DNA of 41,418 bases from Bacteroidetes bacterium GWF2_40_14. GTDB taxonomy: Bacteria; Bacteroidota; Bacteroidia; Bacteroidales; UBA932. Position numbers and translations under genes: made by a program. Location: assembly GCA_001769195.1 (NCBI GenBank), contig MEOK01000036.1, positions 559-41,976 on the forward strand. Direction: 5' to 3'. Shown in pieces: positions 32,542 to 40,412 of this stretch (position 1 is its first letter; every line of letters begins with the position of its first letter). The notes under the pieces are model-generated. The model worked only from the letters and a program-made list of their open reading frames with translations, searched no databases and was not told the DNA's origin.

Positions 32542-33300
32542 ATGCTAAAGCAATTTAAGAAGGATACATTGGAAATCAAGGTTTTTGAGACAAGAGAAAA
32601 GATGGGACTGATTGCCTCACAAGATGCTGCAGATTACATTCGAAGGGAACTAACGTATAAAAGCGAACTGTCAATAGTTTTTGCATCAGCTCCCTCTCAA
32701 AATGATTTTTTATTATCCCTTTTAGAGCAAGATATCGATTGGGGAAAAATCAATGCCTTTCATATGGATGAGTTCATTGGCCTTTCAGAGGATGCTCCTC
32801 AGGGTTTTGGAAATTTTCTAAAATCAAAGATCTTTGATAAGATCCACTTAAAATCGGTCAATTATCTCTATGGAAAAGAGAATCCTCAAACCATATGTGA
32901 CAATTATGCTTCCTTGCTTAAAAATCATCCCATAGATATTGTCTTCATGGGAATTGGAGAAAATGCTCACATTGCCTTCAACGATCCACATGTTGCATTG
33001 TTTGACGATCCTGAAAGACTTAAGGTTGTCTCGCTAGATTTGGTGTGCAGAAGACAGCAGGTTAATGATGGATTCTTCAAATCTATAGATGAAGTTCCAA
33101 CTCATGCCATTACATTGACAATACCTGTATTATTAGAGGCAAGAAGGATATTCTGCATGGTTCCTGCGCCATCAAAAGCAAAGGCAATTAAAGCTGTGGT
33201 ATCCGGAGAAATTACTGAAAAATACCCTGCATCAATATTACGAACCCATAAATTCGCTACATTGTATTGCGACAAGGATAGTGCAAAATATATATTATAA
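32542..33300 (+). CDS. nagB: Glucosamine-6-phosphate deaminase-like protein (NagB family)
   Basis: This 252-residue enzyme of the NagB/6-phosphogluconolactonase fold would convert GlcN-6-phosphate to fructose-6-phosphate and ammonia after NagA. Motifs are FHMDEFIGL (catalytic Asp) and GIGENAHIAFNDP. Compared with E. coli NagB (GVGNDGHIAFNEP), the Asp before His is Asn and the Glu is Asp. The phosphate loop TGGTP is replaced by SAPSQNDF. To my knowledge these changes are typical of a recognised NagB-like subfamily in Bacteroidetes and Firmicutes, so the function is likely but not certain. The gene sits 11 bp after nagA and 10 bp before the GH20-like gene. Confidence 0.85.
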   Translation: MLKQFKKDTLEIKVFETREKMGLIASQDAADYIRRELTYKSELSIVFASAPSQNDFLLSLLEQDIDWGKINAFHMDEFIGLSEDAPQGFGNFLKSKIFDKIHLKSVNYLYGKENPQTICDNYASLLKNHPIDIVFMGIGENAHIAFNDPHVALFDDPERLKVVSLDLVCRRQQVNDGFFKSIDEVPTHAITLTIPVLLEARRIFCMVPAPSKAKAIKAVVSGEITEKYPASILRTHKFATLYCDKDSAKYIL

Positions 33301-33310
33301 TTATTTACAG

Positions 33311-34846
33311 ATGAAACGGAGCAGGCTAGTTATTATCATTCTGTTATTCTCAAATCTTCTTTTTGCAAAAGAACCGGTTAATGATTTTGAAGTTAAAGGA
33401 TTTCATATAGATCTCAGATGTCAGATAATGACAATGCCAGCACTCAAGGCATTTGCAAAAGAGCTCTCAGAATTTGGGATAAACACAATAGTTATGGAAT
33501 GGGAGGCTACTTTCCCATTTATGAAACATGCCACCCTGTGTAACAAATACTCTTATTCTGCAGAGGAAGTTGCCTCATTCATAAAATATTGCGGGACTAT
33601 TGGAATAGATGTCATCCCTCTGCAAAACTGTTTTGGTCATGTAGAGTATATTCTCTCTCATGACCGGTATTCCTATTTAAAAGAGGACAAAAAAGAGGTC
33701 TCCCAGCTCTGCCCAATGAAAGAAGAGGAGTGCGTAGAGCTGTTTACAGAAATATTTAAAGAGGTGGCTGCAATGCACCCCTCAAAATACTTTCACATAG
33801 GAGGCGATGAAACATACCTTTTAGGCTCATGTAAGTTGTGTGCAGAAAAAAGTGCCAAGGTTGGCAAATCAAAGCTTTTTGTAGACTATGTAAAGGCTAT
33901 GTGCAAAATTGCAACAGATTTAGGCAAGACTCCGGTTTTGTGGGCCGATGTAATTTTAAAGTACCCCGACGCTGTTGGAGAACTGCCAAAGGAGGCAATT
34001 TTTATAGACTGGAACTACGGATGGAAAAATGACCATTTTGGAGACATTGGCCGTTTATATAAGGCAGGAGTTACATTTTGGGGCTCCCCGTCAATCAGGA
34101 GCCATCCCGATAATTTGTACCTTACCCAATGGAACAAACACTTTAATAATCAGCAAATTTTTATCCCTTATGCCCGAAAGAACAATTATAAAGGAGTTGT
34201 AATGACCTCCTGGTCCAACGGTGGAACGTATGGTTTCTTGTACGACACCGGCTGGGAGGTTGTTCAGATGTATCCAATAAGGTATGTCTATCCGCTATCG
34301 GGGTTCAGGATTATTGTTGCATGCTACGGAGAGGCTCTTAAAACAAATGGTCCGGTAGATGCAGAGGCATTTGTCATTAAATATTCGCAAGAGCGGTTCG
34401 GATTTTCACAAGAAGAGGGAAAACTCCTGTGGGACATTTTGACTGCCCCGCAGGAGGAGGTAGTTAAAGGCAAGGATCTTAACAAAAAAAGTGTATCAGA
34501 AATTTTAAAAGAGACAAAATATCTCAGGTCTGAATTATATAGATTACGCCCCAAGACAAACACAAAAGAGTTTGAACATTTTAAGCTTATGTTCGATATT
34601 CGTGTACAATATTTGTTGTTTAAGGAGGCAGAATGGGAGTATGAGTCCAGGAATTTTAAGAGAGAAGTTGCCTCAGCATACATTGATAAATTATCTCTGC
34701 TTGTGGATGAGGCAAAAAAGATTGACAAGAGATTCATAAATTTGAACAGAGGATTTTTATACGACAAAGAGTTGGTTGAAATAAACAAGTTAAGGACAGA
34801 GAAACTATTTAAAATGTATAATACATTACAAAATCTTATAAAATAA
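33311..34846 (+). CDS. Exported GH20-like hexosaminidase lacking the GH20b domain
   Basis: This is a 511-residue protein. ATG 33311 gives a clear signal peptide (MKRSRLVIIILLFSNLLFAK); the upstream in-frame ATG at 33281 lies inside nagB and is not preferred. The barrel starts almost at once with KGFHIDLRCQ and MPALKAFAKELSEFGINTIVMEWE. The catalytic pair is D166-E167 in FHIGGDETYLLG, resembling the short hexosaminidase D-like GH20 enzymes and unlike the two-domain type at 28473. There are GVVMTSWSNGGTYG and FIDWNYGW blocks, then a helical C-terminal region of about 170 residues without a recognised domain. It probably releases GalNAc or GlcNAc from a different linkage than the first GH20. Confidence 0.85.
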   Translation: MKRSRLVIIILLFSNLLFAKEPVNDFEVKGFHIDLRCQIMTMPALKAFAKELSEFGINTIVMEWEATFPFMKHATLCNKYSYSAEEVASFIKYCGTIGIDVIPLQNCFGHVEYILSHDRYSYLKEDKKEVSQLCPMKEEECVELFTEIFKEVAAMHPSKYFHIGGDETYLLGSCKLCAEKSAKVGKSKLFVDYVKAMCKIATDLGKTPVLWADVILKYPDAVGELPKEAIFIDWNYGWKNDHFGDIGRLYKAGVTFWGSPSIRSHPDNLYLTQWNKHFNNQQIFIPYARKNNYKGVVMTSWSNGGTYGFLYDTGWEVVQMYPIRYVYPLSGFRIIVACYGEALKTNGPVDAEAFVIKYSQERFGFSQEEGKLLWDILTAPQEEVVKGKDLNKKSVSEILKETKYLRSELYRLRPKTNTKEFEHFKLMFDIRVQYLLFKEAEWEYESRNFKREVASAYIDKLSLLVDEAKKIDKRFINLNRGFLYDKELVEINKLRTEKLFKMYNTLQNLIK

Positions 34847-34854
34847 GTTTTATC

Positions 34855-35892
34855 ATGAGACAGTCAATGAAAATCTCCTTGTTACTGGCACTTTCGCTAT
34901 TTTTCAATGTACTGATGGCGCAGTCGTGCACCAAGACGGGTATAGATTTGAATATATCGGATAAAATGAGACAGAGGGCCATAGATTTTAAAAACACAAT
35001 ACAAACGCAGCAGGGGCTGAGGTCAAGTACTTACATCTATTCCTCAAGAACAATCAAGAAGTATGTAGACAAACCAGAAGAGTTGGTTGCAAAACTTACA
35101 TTACTTGGGTTTACAGACGTATATATATCCTTCGACAAGTCCGGCACATCTCTTTATATAGACTTGGGCTGGTACAAGATTTTCAATAAGGTTGCTCACG
35201 AGAATAACATTAAAGTTCATGCACTTAGCCTGAGCAATCTTAAATTGTATGTAAGTGACGAAGTGGTTAAAACAGATGTAGATTGGGTAAAATCATATAA
35301 TAATTCTGTTAGTGCTGCAGAAAGATTCGACGGCATATCTGCAGACCTTGAGCCTCATATCTTAAAAGCTAACTACCCAAACCGTCCGGAAGGATTGACA
35401 CTTGCATGGGATTCTGAGAACAGCTACGGAATAGGCAAGGATAACGATCTTTTACTTAAAAGGAGCGTTGAGGTTATGTCGCTGGCAAAAAAAGAGATGG
35501 GAAGCTTAACATTAAACGAAGCTCTGGGTTTCTTTTTTCAGCCGAGATTCGATACCGGATTACTGGAGTGGGGAGGGGCTCAGCAATTCCTCAAATATTG
35601 CGACCAGGTAGTGGTTATGGCATATAACTACCGTGCTACCCGTGTAGTAGAGATGGCAACGCCAATTTTAATTGCAGCATCTGATTACCCAAAGTCTGTG
35701 AGCATCGCTGTAAAAACCAGCCTAAACACATTGGGAGACGACGGTCCCCTCACCTCTTTTCAGCCTCAGGGATGGGACAACCTCATTACATCATTGGCAT
35801 ATATTGTATCCGAAGGGAAAAAATATAACACATTCAGAGGTATGGACTTTTTTGAGTTTGCGGGGTTTGAAATAATGTGGGAATCCGAATAG
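34855..35892 (+). CDS. Exported GH18-like TIM-barrel protein of unknown specificity
   Basis: This is a 345-residue protein with a signal peptide (ISLLLALSLFFNVLMAQ); Met1 or Met5 could be the start. FTDVYISF and GWYKIFNKVAHENNIKVHAL look like early barrel strands. FDGISADLEPH (D159, S162, D164, E166) matches the GH18 catalytic motif DGxDxDxE with Ser at the middle Asp. VVVMAYNYRA fits the later GH18 strand that contacts the substrate N-acetyl group. If active, it would cut beside a GlcNAc using E166 as acid with N-acetyl participation. I cannot place it in a named subfamily, and it could be a binding protein. It lies 8 bp after the GH20-like gene in the PUL. Confidence 0.65.
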   Translation: MRQSMKISLLLALSLFFNVLMAQSCTKTGIDLNISDKMRQRAIDFKNTIQTQQGLRSSTYIYSSRTIKKYVDKPEELVAKLTLLGFTDVYISFDKSGTSLYIDLGWYKIFNKVAHENNIKVHALSLSNLKLYVSDEVVKTDVDWVKSYNNSVSAAERFDGISADLEPHILKANYPNRPEGLTLAWDSENSYGIGKDNDLLLKRSVEVMSLAKKEMGSLTLNEALGFFFQPRFDTGLLEWGGAQQFLKYCDQVVVMAYNYRATRVVEMATPILIAASDYPKSVSIAVKTSLNTLGDDGPLTSFQPQGWDNLITSLAYIVSEGKKYNTFRGMDFFEFAGFEIMWESE

Positions 35893-35910
35893 AATTTGAA
35901 TATATATATT

Positions 35911-36663
35911 ATGCGACATATTTTTCTCTTTTTAATATTGGCAACATTAAGCACAGTTGTCTGCTCTCAGGAATATGACCTGTTTTTACTGATTGGGCAG
36001 TCCAACATGGCAGGAAGAGGTGCCATGGCTATAGGTGACAGCTCTGTCATAGAGGGTGTTTATCTTCTGACGCTGGAAAATACAATAGAGCCGGCCACTA
36101 ATCCTCTGAACAAATACTCTTCAATACGCAAGGATATATCTATGCAGCAAATGTCTCCAGGATATGGATTTGCAAGAAAAATTTATGCAGAAACCGGCAG
36201 AAAAGTGCTTTTGGTGGTTAACGCAAGGGGTGGCAGTACTATAGAGGAGTGGACGAAAGACAATCCTGAGAAGAATTACTACTCAGAGGCTATACGAAGA
36301 ACAAAGTCTGCTATGAAATTTGGCAGGCTCGTTGCAATTCTGTGGCACCAAGGTGAGGGCAACAGTGACAACCCCGGTGATTATCTGACAAAACTCAACT
36401 CATTTGTCAGCAATCTCAGAAACGATCTTGGCGTGAAGGAGCTCCCTTTTATTGCCGGAGAGATAGCTCCGTGGTGGAACCCGCAAGCATCAAAGTTTAA
36501 CCCTGTTATCCGTGAAATTTCAAAAACTATACCCTGTTCAGACTATATTTCGGCAGAGGGAACAAAAACAGCCACAAATGAATCTGACCCCCATTTTAAC
36601 AGAGAGAGCCAGATTATTTTGGGAGAAAGATATGCACAAAAGGTGTTAAAGATGTGCTATTGA
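35911..36663 (+). CDS. Exported SASA-type carbohydrate acetylesterase (sialate O-acetylesterase/CE6-like)
   Basis: This is a 250-residue SGNH-fold esterase. ATG 35911 gives a good signal peptide (HIFLFLILATLSTVVCSQ). Block I is FLLIGQSNMAGRG with nucleophile S31, then VNARGGSTIEEW, ILWHQGEGNSD, and the C-terminal Asp/His pair in DPHFNRES. This is the sialate O-acetylesterase/acetylxylan esterase (SASA, formerly DUF303) family. It probably removes O-acetyl groups from the glycan so that the lyase and glycosidases can act. It lies 18 bp after the GH18-like gene. Confidence 0.88.
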   Translation: MRHIFLFLILATLSTVVCSQEYDLFLLIGQSNMAGRGAMAIGDSSVIEGVYLLTLENTIEPATNPLNKYSSIRKDISMQQMSPGYGFARKIYAETGRKVLLVVNARGGSTIEEWTKDNPEKNYYSEAIRRTKSAMKFGRLVAILWHQGEGNSDNPGDYLTKLNSFVSNLRNDLGVKELPFIAGEIAPWWNPQASKFNPVIREISKTIPCSDYISAEGTKTATNESDPHFNRESQIILGERYAQKVLKMCY

Positions 36664-36705
36664 ACTATTTATAAACAAGCAGCACAATATAACTATCAAT
36701 AAATC

Positions 36706-37515
36706 ATGAATCTATTCGACATAAAAGACAAAGTCATTCTCATAACCGGAGCAGCCGGTATACTTGGAACAAAAATGGTGGAGTATTTTGCTGAACAAGG
36801 CTGCCGTGTTGTAATTCTGGATAGAAACGAGGTTGCCGGCAAAGCACTTGAATCATTGGTTATTGCAAAAAAACAGGAAGCCCTCTTTTTATATACCGAT
36901 GTTTTAAACAGGGAAATATTAGAGAGTAACTATACTGAAATAATTGCAAGGTACGGGACTATTGATATACTCATCAATGCAGCCGGAGGAAATACAGAGG
37001 GTGCAACTATTGCACCTGACAAAACACTCTTTGATTTAAATCTGGAAGCATTTAAGTTTGTGGTAGACTTGAATCTTTTCGGTACTGTTTTGCCTACAAT
37101 TGTTTTTTCAAAAAAAATGGCAGGGAATAAAAGAGGCAGCATAATAAATATCTCTTCGGAATCGGCAATCCGACCACTTACCCGGGTTGTAGGTTACGGA
37201 GCTGCTAAAGCTGCTGTTACAAATTTTACAAAGTATCTTGCCTGTGAATTTGCAATTAAATATGGTCCAATGCTTCGCGTTAATGCAATAGCTCCAGGGT
37301 TTTTTATCACAGAACAGAATAGAACCCTCCTCGTGAATACAGATGGTACATTTACAGATAGAGCAAAGAGCATAATATCTCATACCCCTTTTGGCCGGTT
37401 TGGCAATCCGGAGGAACTTCTGGGAACACTTCATTGGTTAAGCAGCGATGCATCTGCTTTTGTGAATGGTACGGTCACTGTTATTGATGGTGGTTTTGAT
37501 GCTTTTTCAATCTAA
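36706..37515 (+). CDS. SDR-family dehydrogenase, probable D-mannonate oxidoreductase
   Basis: This 269-residue cytoplasmic short-chain dehydrogenase has nucleotide-binding TGAAGILG, LINAAGG, catalytic Ser in INISSES, Tyr and Lys in VGYGAAKAA, and the C-terminal FVNGTVTVIDGGFDAF. In Bacteroidetes, SDR genes of this kind next to uxuA act as D-mannonate/fructuronate oxidoreductase, analogous to UxuB. The gene sits 23 bp upstream of uxuA. The substrate assignment rests on that neighbour; other polyol or sugar-acid substrates are possible. Confidence 0.85.
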   Translation: MNLFDIKDKVILITGAAGILGTKMVEYFAEQGCRVVILDRNEVAGKALESLVIAKKQEALFLYTDVLNREILESNYTEIIARYGTIDILINAAGGNTEGATIAPDKTLFDLNLEAFKFVVDLNLFGTVLPTIVFSKKMAGNKRGSIINISSESAIRPLTRVVGYGAAKAAVTNFTKYLACEFAIKYGPMLRVNAIAPGFFITEQNRTLLVNTDGTFTDRAKSIISHTPFGRFGNPEELLGTLHWLSSDASAFVNGTVTVIDGGFDAFSI

Positions 37516-37538
37516 CAAACATATAGAATATTACGATT

Positions 37539-38711
37539 ATGCATTTATGTGAACAGACATGGAGATGGTTTGGACCGGAAGATCCTGTATCGCTTTGGGA
37601 TATAAGACAAGCCGGGGTCAAAGGCGTCGTTACTGCCTTGCATCATATCCCCAATGGCGAAATATGGACAATTGAGGAGATTGAAAAAAGAAAAAGAGAG
37701 CTCGATAAAGCCGGTTTGTACTGGAGAGTGGTTGAGAGTATTCCTGTTCACGAAGATATCAAGACACTCAGAGGTAATTTTCTAAAATATATAGATAACT
37801 ACAAGGAGTCATTAATAAATCTGGCAACATGCGGAATAAAAACTGTAACATATAACTTCATGCCCGTTCTGGACTGGACCAGAACAGATCTGGCTTATAC
37901 TCTTGATGACGGTGCCCTGTCATTAAGATTCGAGAAGGTAGCATTCATGGCATTCGATCTTTTTATCCTTAAAAGAGTGGACTCAGAGAAAGAGTACACT
38001 ACCGAAGAGGTTACCAGGGCCAAAGAGAGGTTTGACTCTATGAACCAGGAGGAGATAAAGAAGCTTACACGAAATATTATTGCTGGATTACCAGGTTCAG
38101 AAGAGAGTTTTACAGTTGAACAGTTCCGGAAGGCCCTGGATGTCTATTCAGGTATAGATGCCCAGGAACTAAGATCAAACCTGATCTTCTTTCTTAAAGA
38201 GATTGCCCCTGTTGCAGATACACATGGTATACAATTAGTTATACACCCAGACGATCCTCCCTTCTCTATCTTTGGCCTGCCCAGAATCTTAAGTACTGCA
38301 TCAGATTTTGAGATATTGATTAGAGAGGTTCCCAACGTCTCTAACGGGTTGTGTCTCTGCACCGGTTCTTTTGGAGTGAGGTCAGATAATGACCTTGTTG
38401 ACATAATGCATAAATTCTCTGATAGAATTAATTTCGTACACTTCAGAAGTACAAAAAGAGACAACGAAGGAAATTTCTATGAAGCAAACCATCTTGAAGG
38501 TGACGTGGATATGTATGCTGTAATGAAAACTATGCTGGAAATTCAATCTGACAGAAATATCTCTATTCCCCTCAGACCGGATCACGGTCATCAGATATGT
38601 GACGACCTTACAAAGAAAACAAATCCTGGTTACTCTTGTATAGGGCGGTTAAGGGGTATCGCAGAACTTAGAGGATTGGAACTGGGAATTGCCCGCTCTT
38701 TGTTTAATTGA
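37539..38711 (+). CDS. uxuA: D-mannonate dehydratase
   Basis: This is a 390-residue cytoplasmic protein of full family length. It dehydrates D-mannonate to 2-keto-3-deoxy-D-gluconate in glucuronate catabolism. The N-terminal [71 protein letters not shown] and C-terminal [13 protein letters not shown] are UxuA signatures, including metal-binding His, Cys, Asp and His residues. With the SDR gene upstream it gives the middle of the glucuronate pathway. Uronate isomerase and KDG kinase/aldolase are not in the window. Its last 8 bp overlap the convergent serine hydrolase gene. Confidence 0.95.
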   Translation: MHLCEQTWRWFGPEDPVSLWDIRQAGVKGVVTALHHIPNGEIWTIEEIEKRKRELDKAGLYWRVVESIPVHEDIKTLRGNFLKYIDNYKESLINLATCGIKTVTYNFMPVLDWTRTDLAYTLDDGALSLRFEKVAFMAFDLFILKRVDSEKEYTTEEVTRAKERFDSMNQEEIKKLTRNIIAGLPGSEESFTVEQFRKALDVYSGIDAQELRSNLIFFLKEIAPVADTHGIQLVIHPDDPPFSIFGLPRILSTASDFEILIREVPNVSNGLCLCTGSFGVRSDNDLVDIMHKFSDRINFVHFRSTKRDNEGNFYEANHLEGDVDMYAVMKTMLEIQSDRNISIPLRPDHGHQICDDLTKKTNPGYSCIGRLRGIAELRGLELGIARSLFN

Positions 38712-40296
38712 TTTTTTTCCACTCTCCAAAGTTTTCACCGTATCCAAAGTCAATATCGAGCGATTTTATCTTCCTGCCCTTTTTGTCGAATATGAATTTA
38801 ACCGGAAATGCGTGTCCGTCGCTTCGGAATGAGAACTCACCTGCTTTTTTGGGTGTCAGTTTGTTCTTCCATCCTTTTGGTCCAACTGTAATATAGAGGT
38901 CGTCACCCTCTTTTGATATGACAGCCGTACCAAACAACTCTCCCTTGTCGTAGGTTCCCACAAGCAGGTCGGCTTTCGGAGCCTCTTTTGGTTTTTCTTT
39001 TCCGGCCTCATCCTTTGCCTTCCTGTCAGATTTCAGCATATCTTCCCTTGCTGATTTCAGATAATCCTTAAGGTATTCTGCGCTGTAGTCCTTATCGGGA
39101 TATCCCTTATATAAATCTATCAATCTGCGCATTATGGCATATCTCGGACTTGCCGGAGCCTCGGAGTTTACCAAAACCACTACTGCCAGATTCTGCTCGG
39201 GAACAAATGCGCACAAAGCAGTAAACCCCCAGGTTGTACCAGTGTGAAAGTACAGTCTGTAACGGCTGTTCTGCTCCACGAACCAGCATTGGGCATAAAG
39301 AGTTGTTCTTGCAGAGTCTTGCGATGTTATTGTCTGACCGCGGTGAAGATAATCCATGTTCTTCTTTGTTATTATCTCCTTGCCGTCAATTTTCCCGTTA
39401 TTAAGATGAAACTGTGCATATTTTGCCATGTCCGATGCCGTAGAGTTGACCGACCCGGCCGGGCCTATAACAGTAAGCCAGTGCAGTGCCTGCTCAGAGC
39501 CATATAGCGATCCAACCTTCAATGAATCTACCCATGTGGAGTCGTTTATCACCCTCCCCTTCCTGTAGTCGATTTCGTGAGGAGTTGCTACGTTCCTTGA
39601 ATTTTTGAAACCATCTTCATTTACAGAGGTGCTTGTCATTCCAACCTTGTCAAATATCCTCTCCTGCATATTCTCTTCCCAGCTCTTTCCGGTTATCTTC
39701 TCTATAATCTTCTGAGCAATTATGAAGGTTATGTTGTTGTATTCGTATGCGCCTCTGAAGCTGTACGAAGGTTTTAAAAGAGGAAGCATTTTGTATACAT
39801 CGTCCCTGTCGTAACCCATGTTAGGAATGTACGTTCCCAGCTGTCCCTTAAGCCCTGTACGATGTGTCATAATATCCTTAACCTGAAGGTTCTCCTCAAC
39901 CCACTTGTCATACATTCTTAAGTCCGGGAGAATTTTCTTAACTGTGTCATCCCATTTAACCTTGCCTTCATCTACCAGAGTTGCCATAATGGATGCAGTA
40001 AAGGATTTAGAGATTGAGCCAATCTGAAAGACCGTATTTTCGTCTATGTAATTCTCCTTAGCAGCGGTTATCTCTGTTTTTGTCATATCCTTTACACCAA
40101 AGCCCTTTGCATAGATCAACTGACCATCTTTCATAATTGACATAGACATTCCGGGGATTTTCCACTCCATCTGAACCTTTTTGGCATAAGCGTCAATTTT
40201 TTTAATTATAGCCTCATTGTCCTGATTGCCTTGTCCATATACAGATGTAGACAGGCCAAAGCATAGTAATAGTGTAATAGATAGAAGTTTTTTCAT
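38704..40296 (-). CDS. Exported serine hydrolase, class C beta-lactamase/PBP-like fold
   Basis: This 530-residue protein has a signal peptide (about 1-22, cleavage near YGQ). A beta-lactamase-type domain covers about 30-390, with nucleophile S94 and K97 in GSISKSF, a Tyr-x-Asn motif in YEYNNITF and HTG in YFHTGTTWG as the KTG equivalent. A Lys-rich linker near 415-440 leads to a C-terminal beta-sheet domain resembling DUF3471, with its end at [12 protein letters not shown]. Family members include D-aminopeptidases, esterases and peptidoglycan-related hydrolases; the substrate cannot be told. It is probably separate from the PUL, since it is convergent with uxuA (8-bp overlap) and has its own -7 box. 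Confidence 0.9.
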   Translation of the reverse strand: MKKLLSITLLLCFGLSTSVYGQGNQDNEAIIKKIDAYAKKVQMEWKIPGMSMSIMKDGQLIYAKGFGVKDMTKTEITAAKENYIDENTVFQIGSISKSFTASIMATLVDEGKVKWDDTVKKILPDLRMYDKWVEENLQVKDIMTHRTGLKGQLGTYIPNMGYDRDDVYKMLPLLKPSYSFRGAYEYNNITFIIAQKIIEKITGKSWEENMQERIFDKVGMTSTSVNEDGFKNSRNVATPHEIDYRKGRVINDSTWVDSLKVGSLYGSEQALHWLTVIGPAGSVNSTASDMAKYAQFHLNNGKIDGKEIITKKNMDYLHRGQTITSQDSARTTLYAQCWFVEQNSRYRLYFHTGTTWGFTALCAFVPEQNLAVVVLVNSEAPASPRYAIMRRLIDLYKGYPDKDYSAEYLKDYLKSAREDMLKSDRKAKDEAGKEKPKEAPKADLLVGTYDKGELFGTAVISKEGDDLYITVGPKGWKNKLTPKKAGEFSFRSDGHAFPVKFIFDKKGRKIKSLDIDFGYGENFGEWKKIN

Positions 40297-40333
40297 CGTG
40301 ATCCGGATTTAGGTTGAACTTAAGTGTTGCTTA

Positions 40334-40341
40334 CAAAGATA
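40334..40341 (-). promoter_or_regulatory. Bacteroidetes -7 box for the serine hydrolase gene
   Basis: On the - strand TATCTTTG matches TAnnTTTG exactly, 37 bp before the start at 40296. It lies in the 116-bp divergent gap with radA. No convincing -33 TTTG was found. Confidence 0.5.
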
Positions 40342-40366
40342 ACAGAAAATAATCTCCGATTTTACA

Positions 40367-40374
40367 TATATTTG
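40367..40374 (+). promoter_or_regulatory. Bacteroidetes -7 box for radA
   Basis: TATATTTG matches TAnnTTTG exactly, 38 bp before ATG 40413. It faces away from the box at 40334-40341, giving two divergent promoters 25 bp apart. Confidence 0.5.
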
Positions 40375-40412
40375 TATGGGTTTAACCAACCGGTAATTCT
40401 TATTGAACGTCT

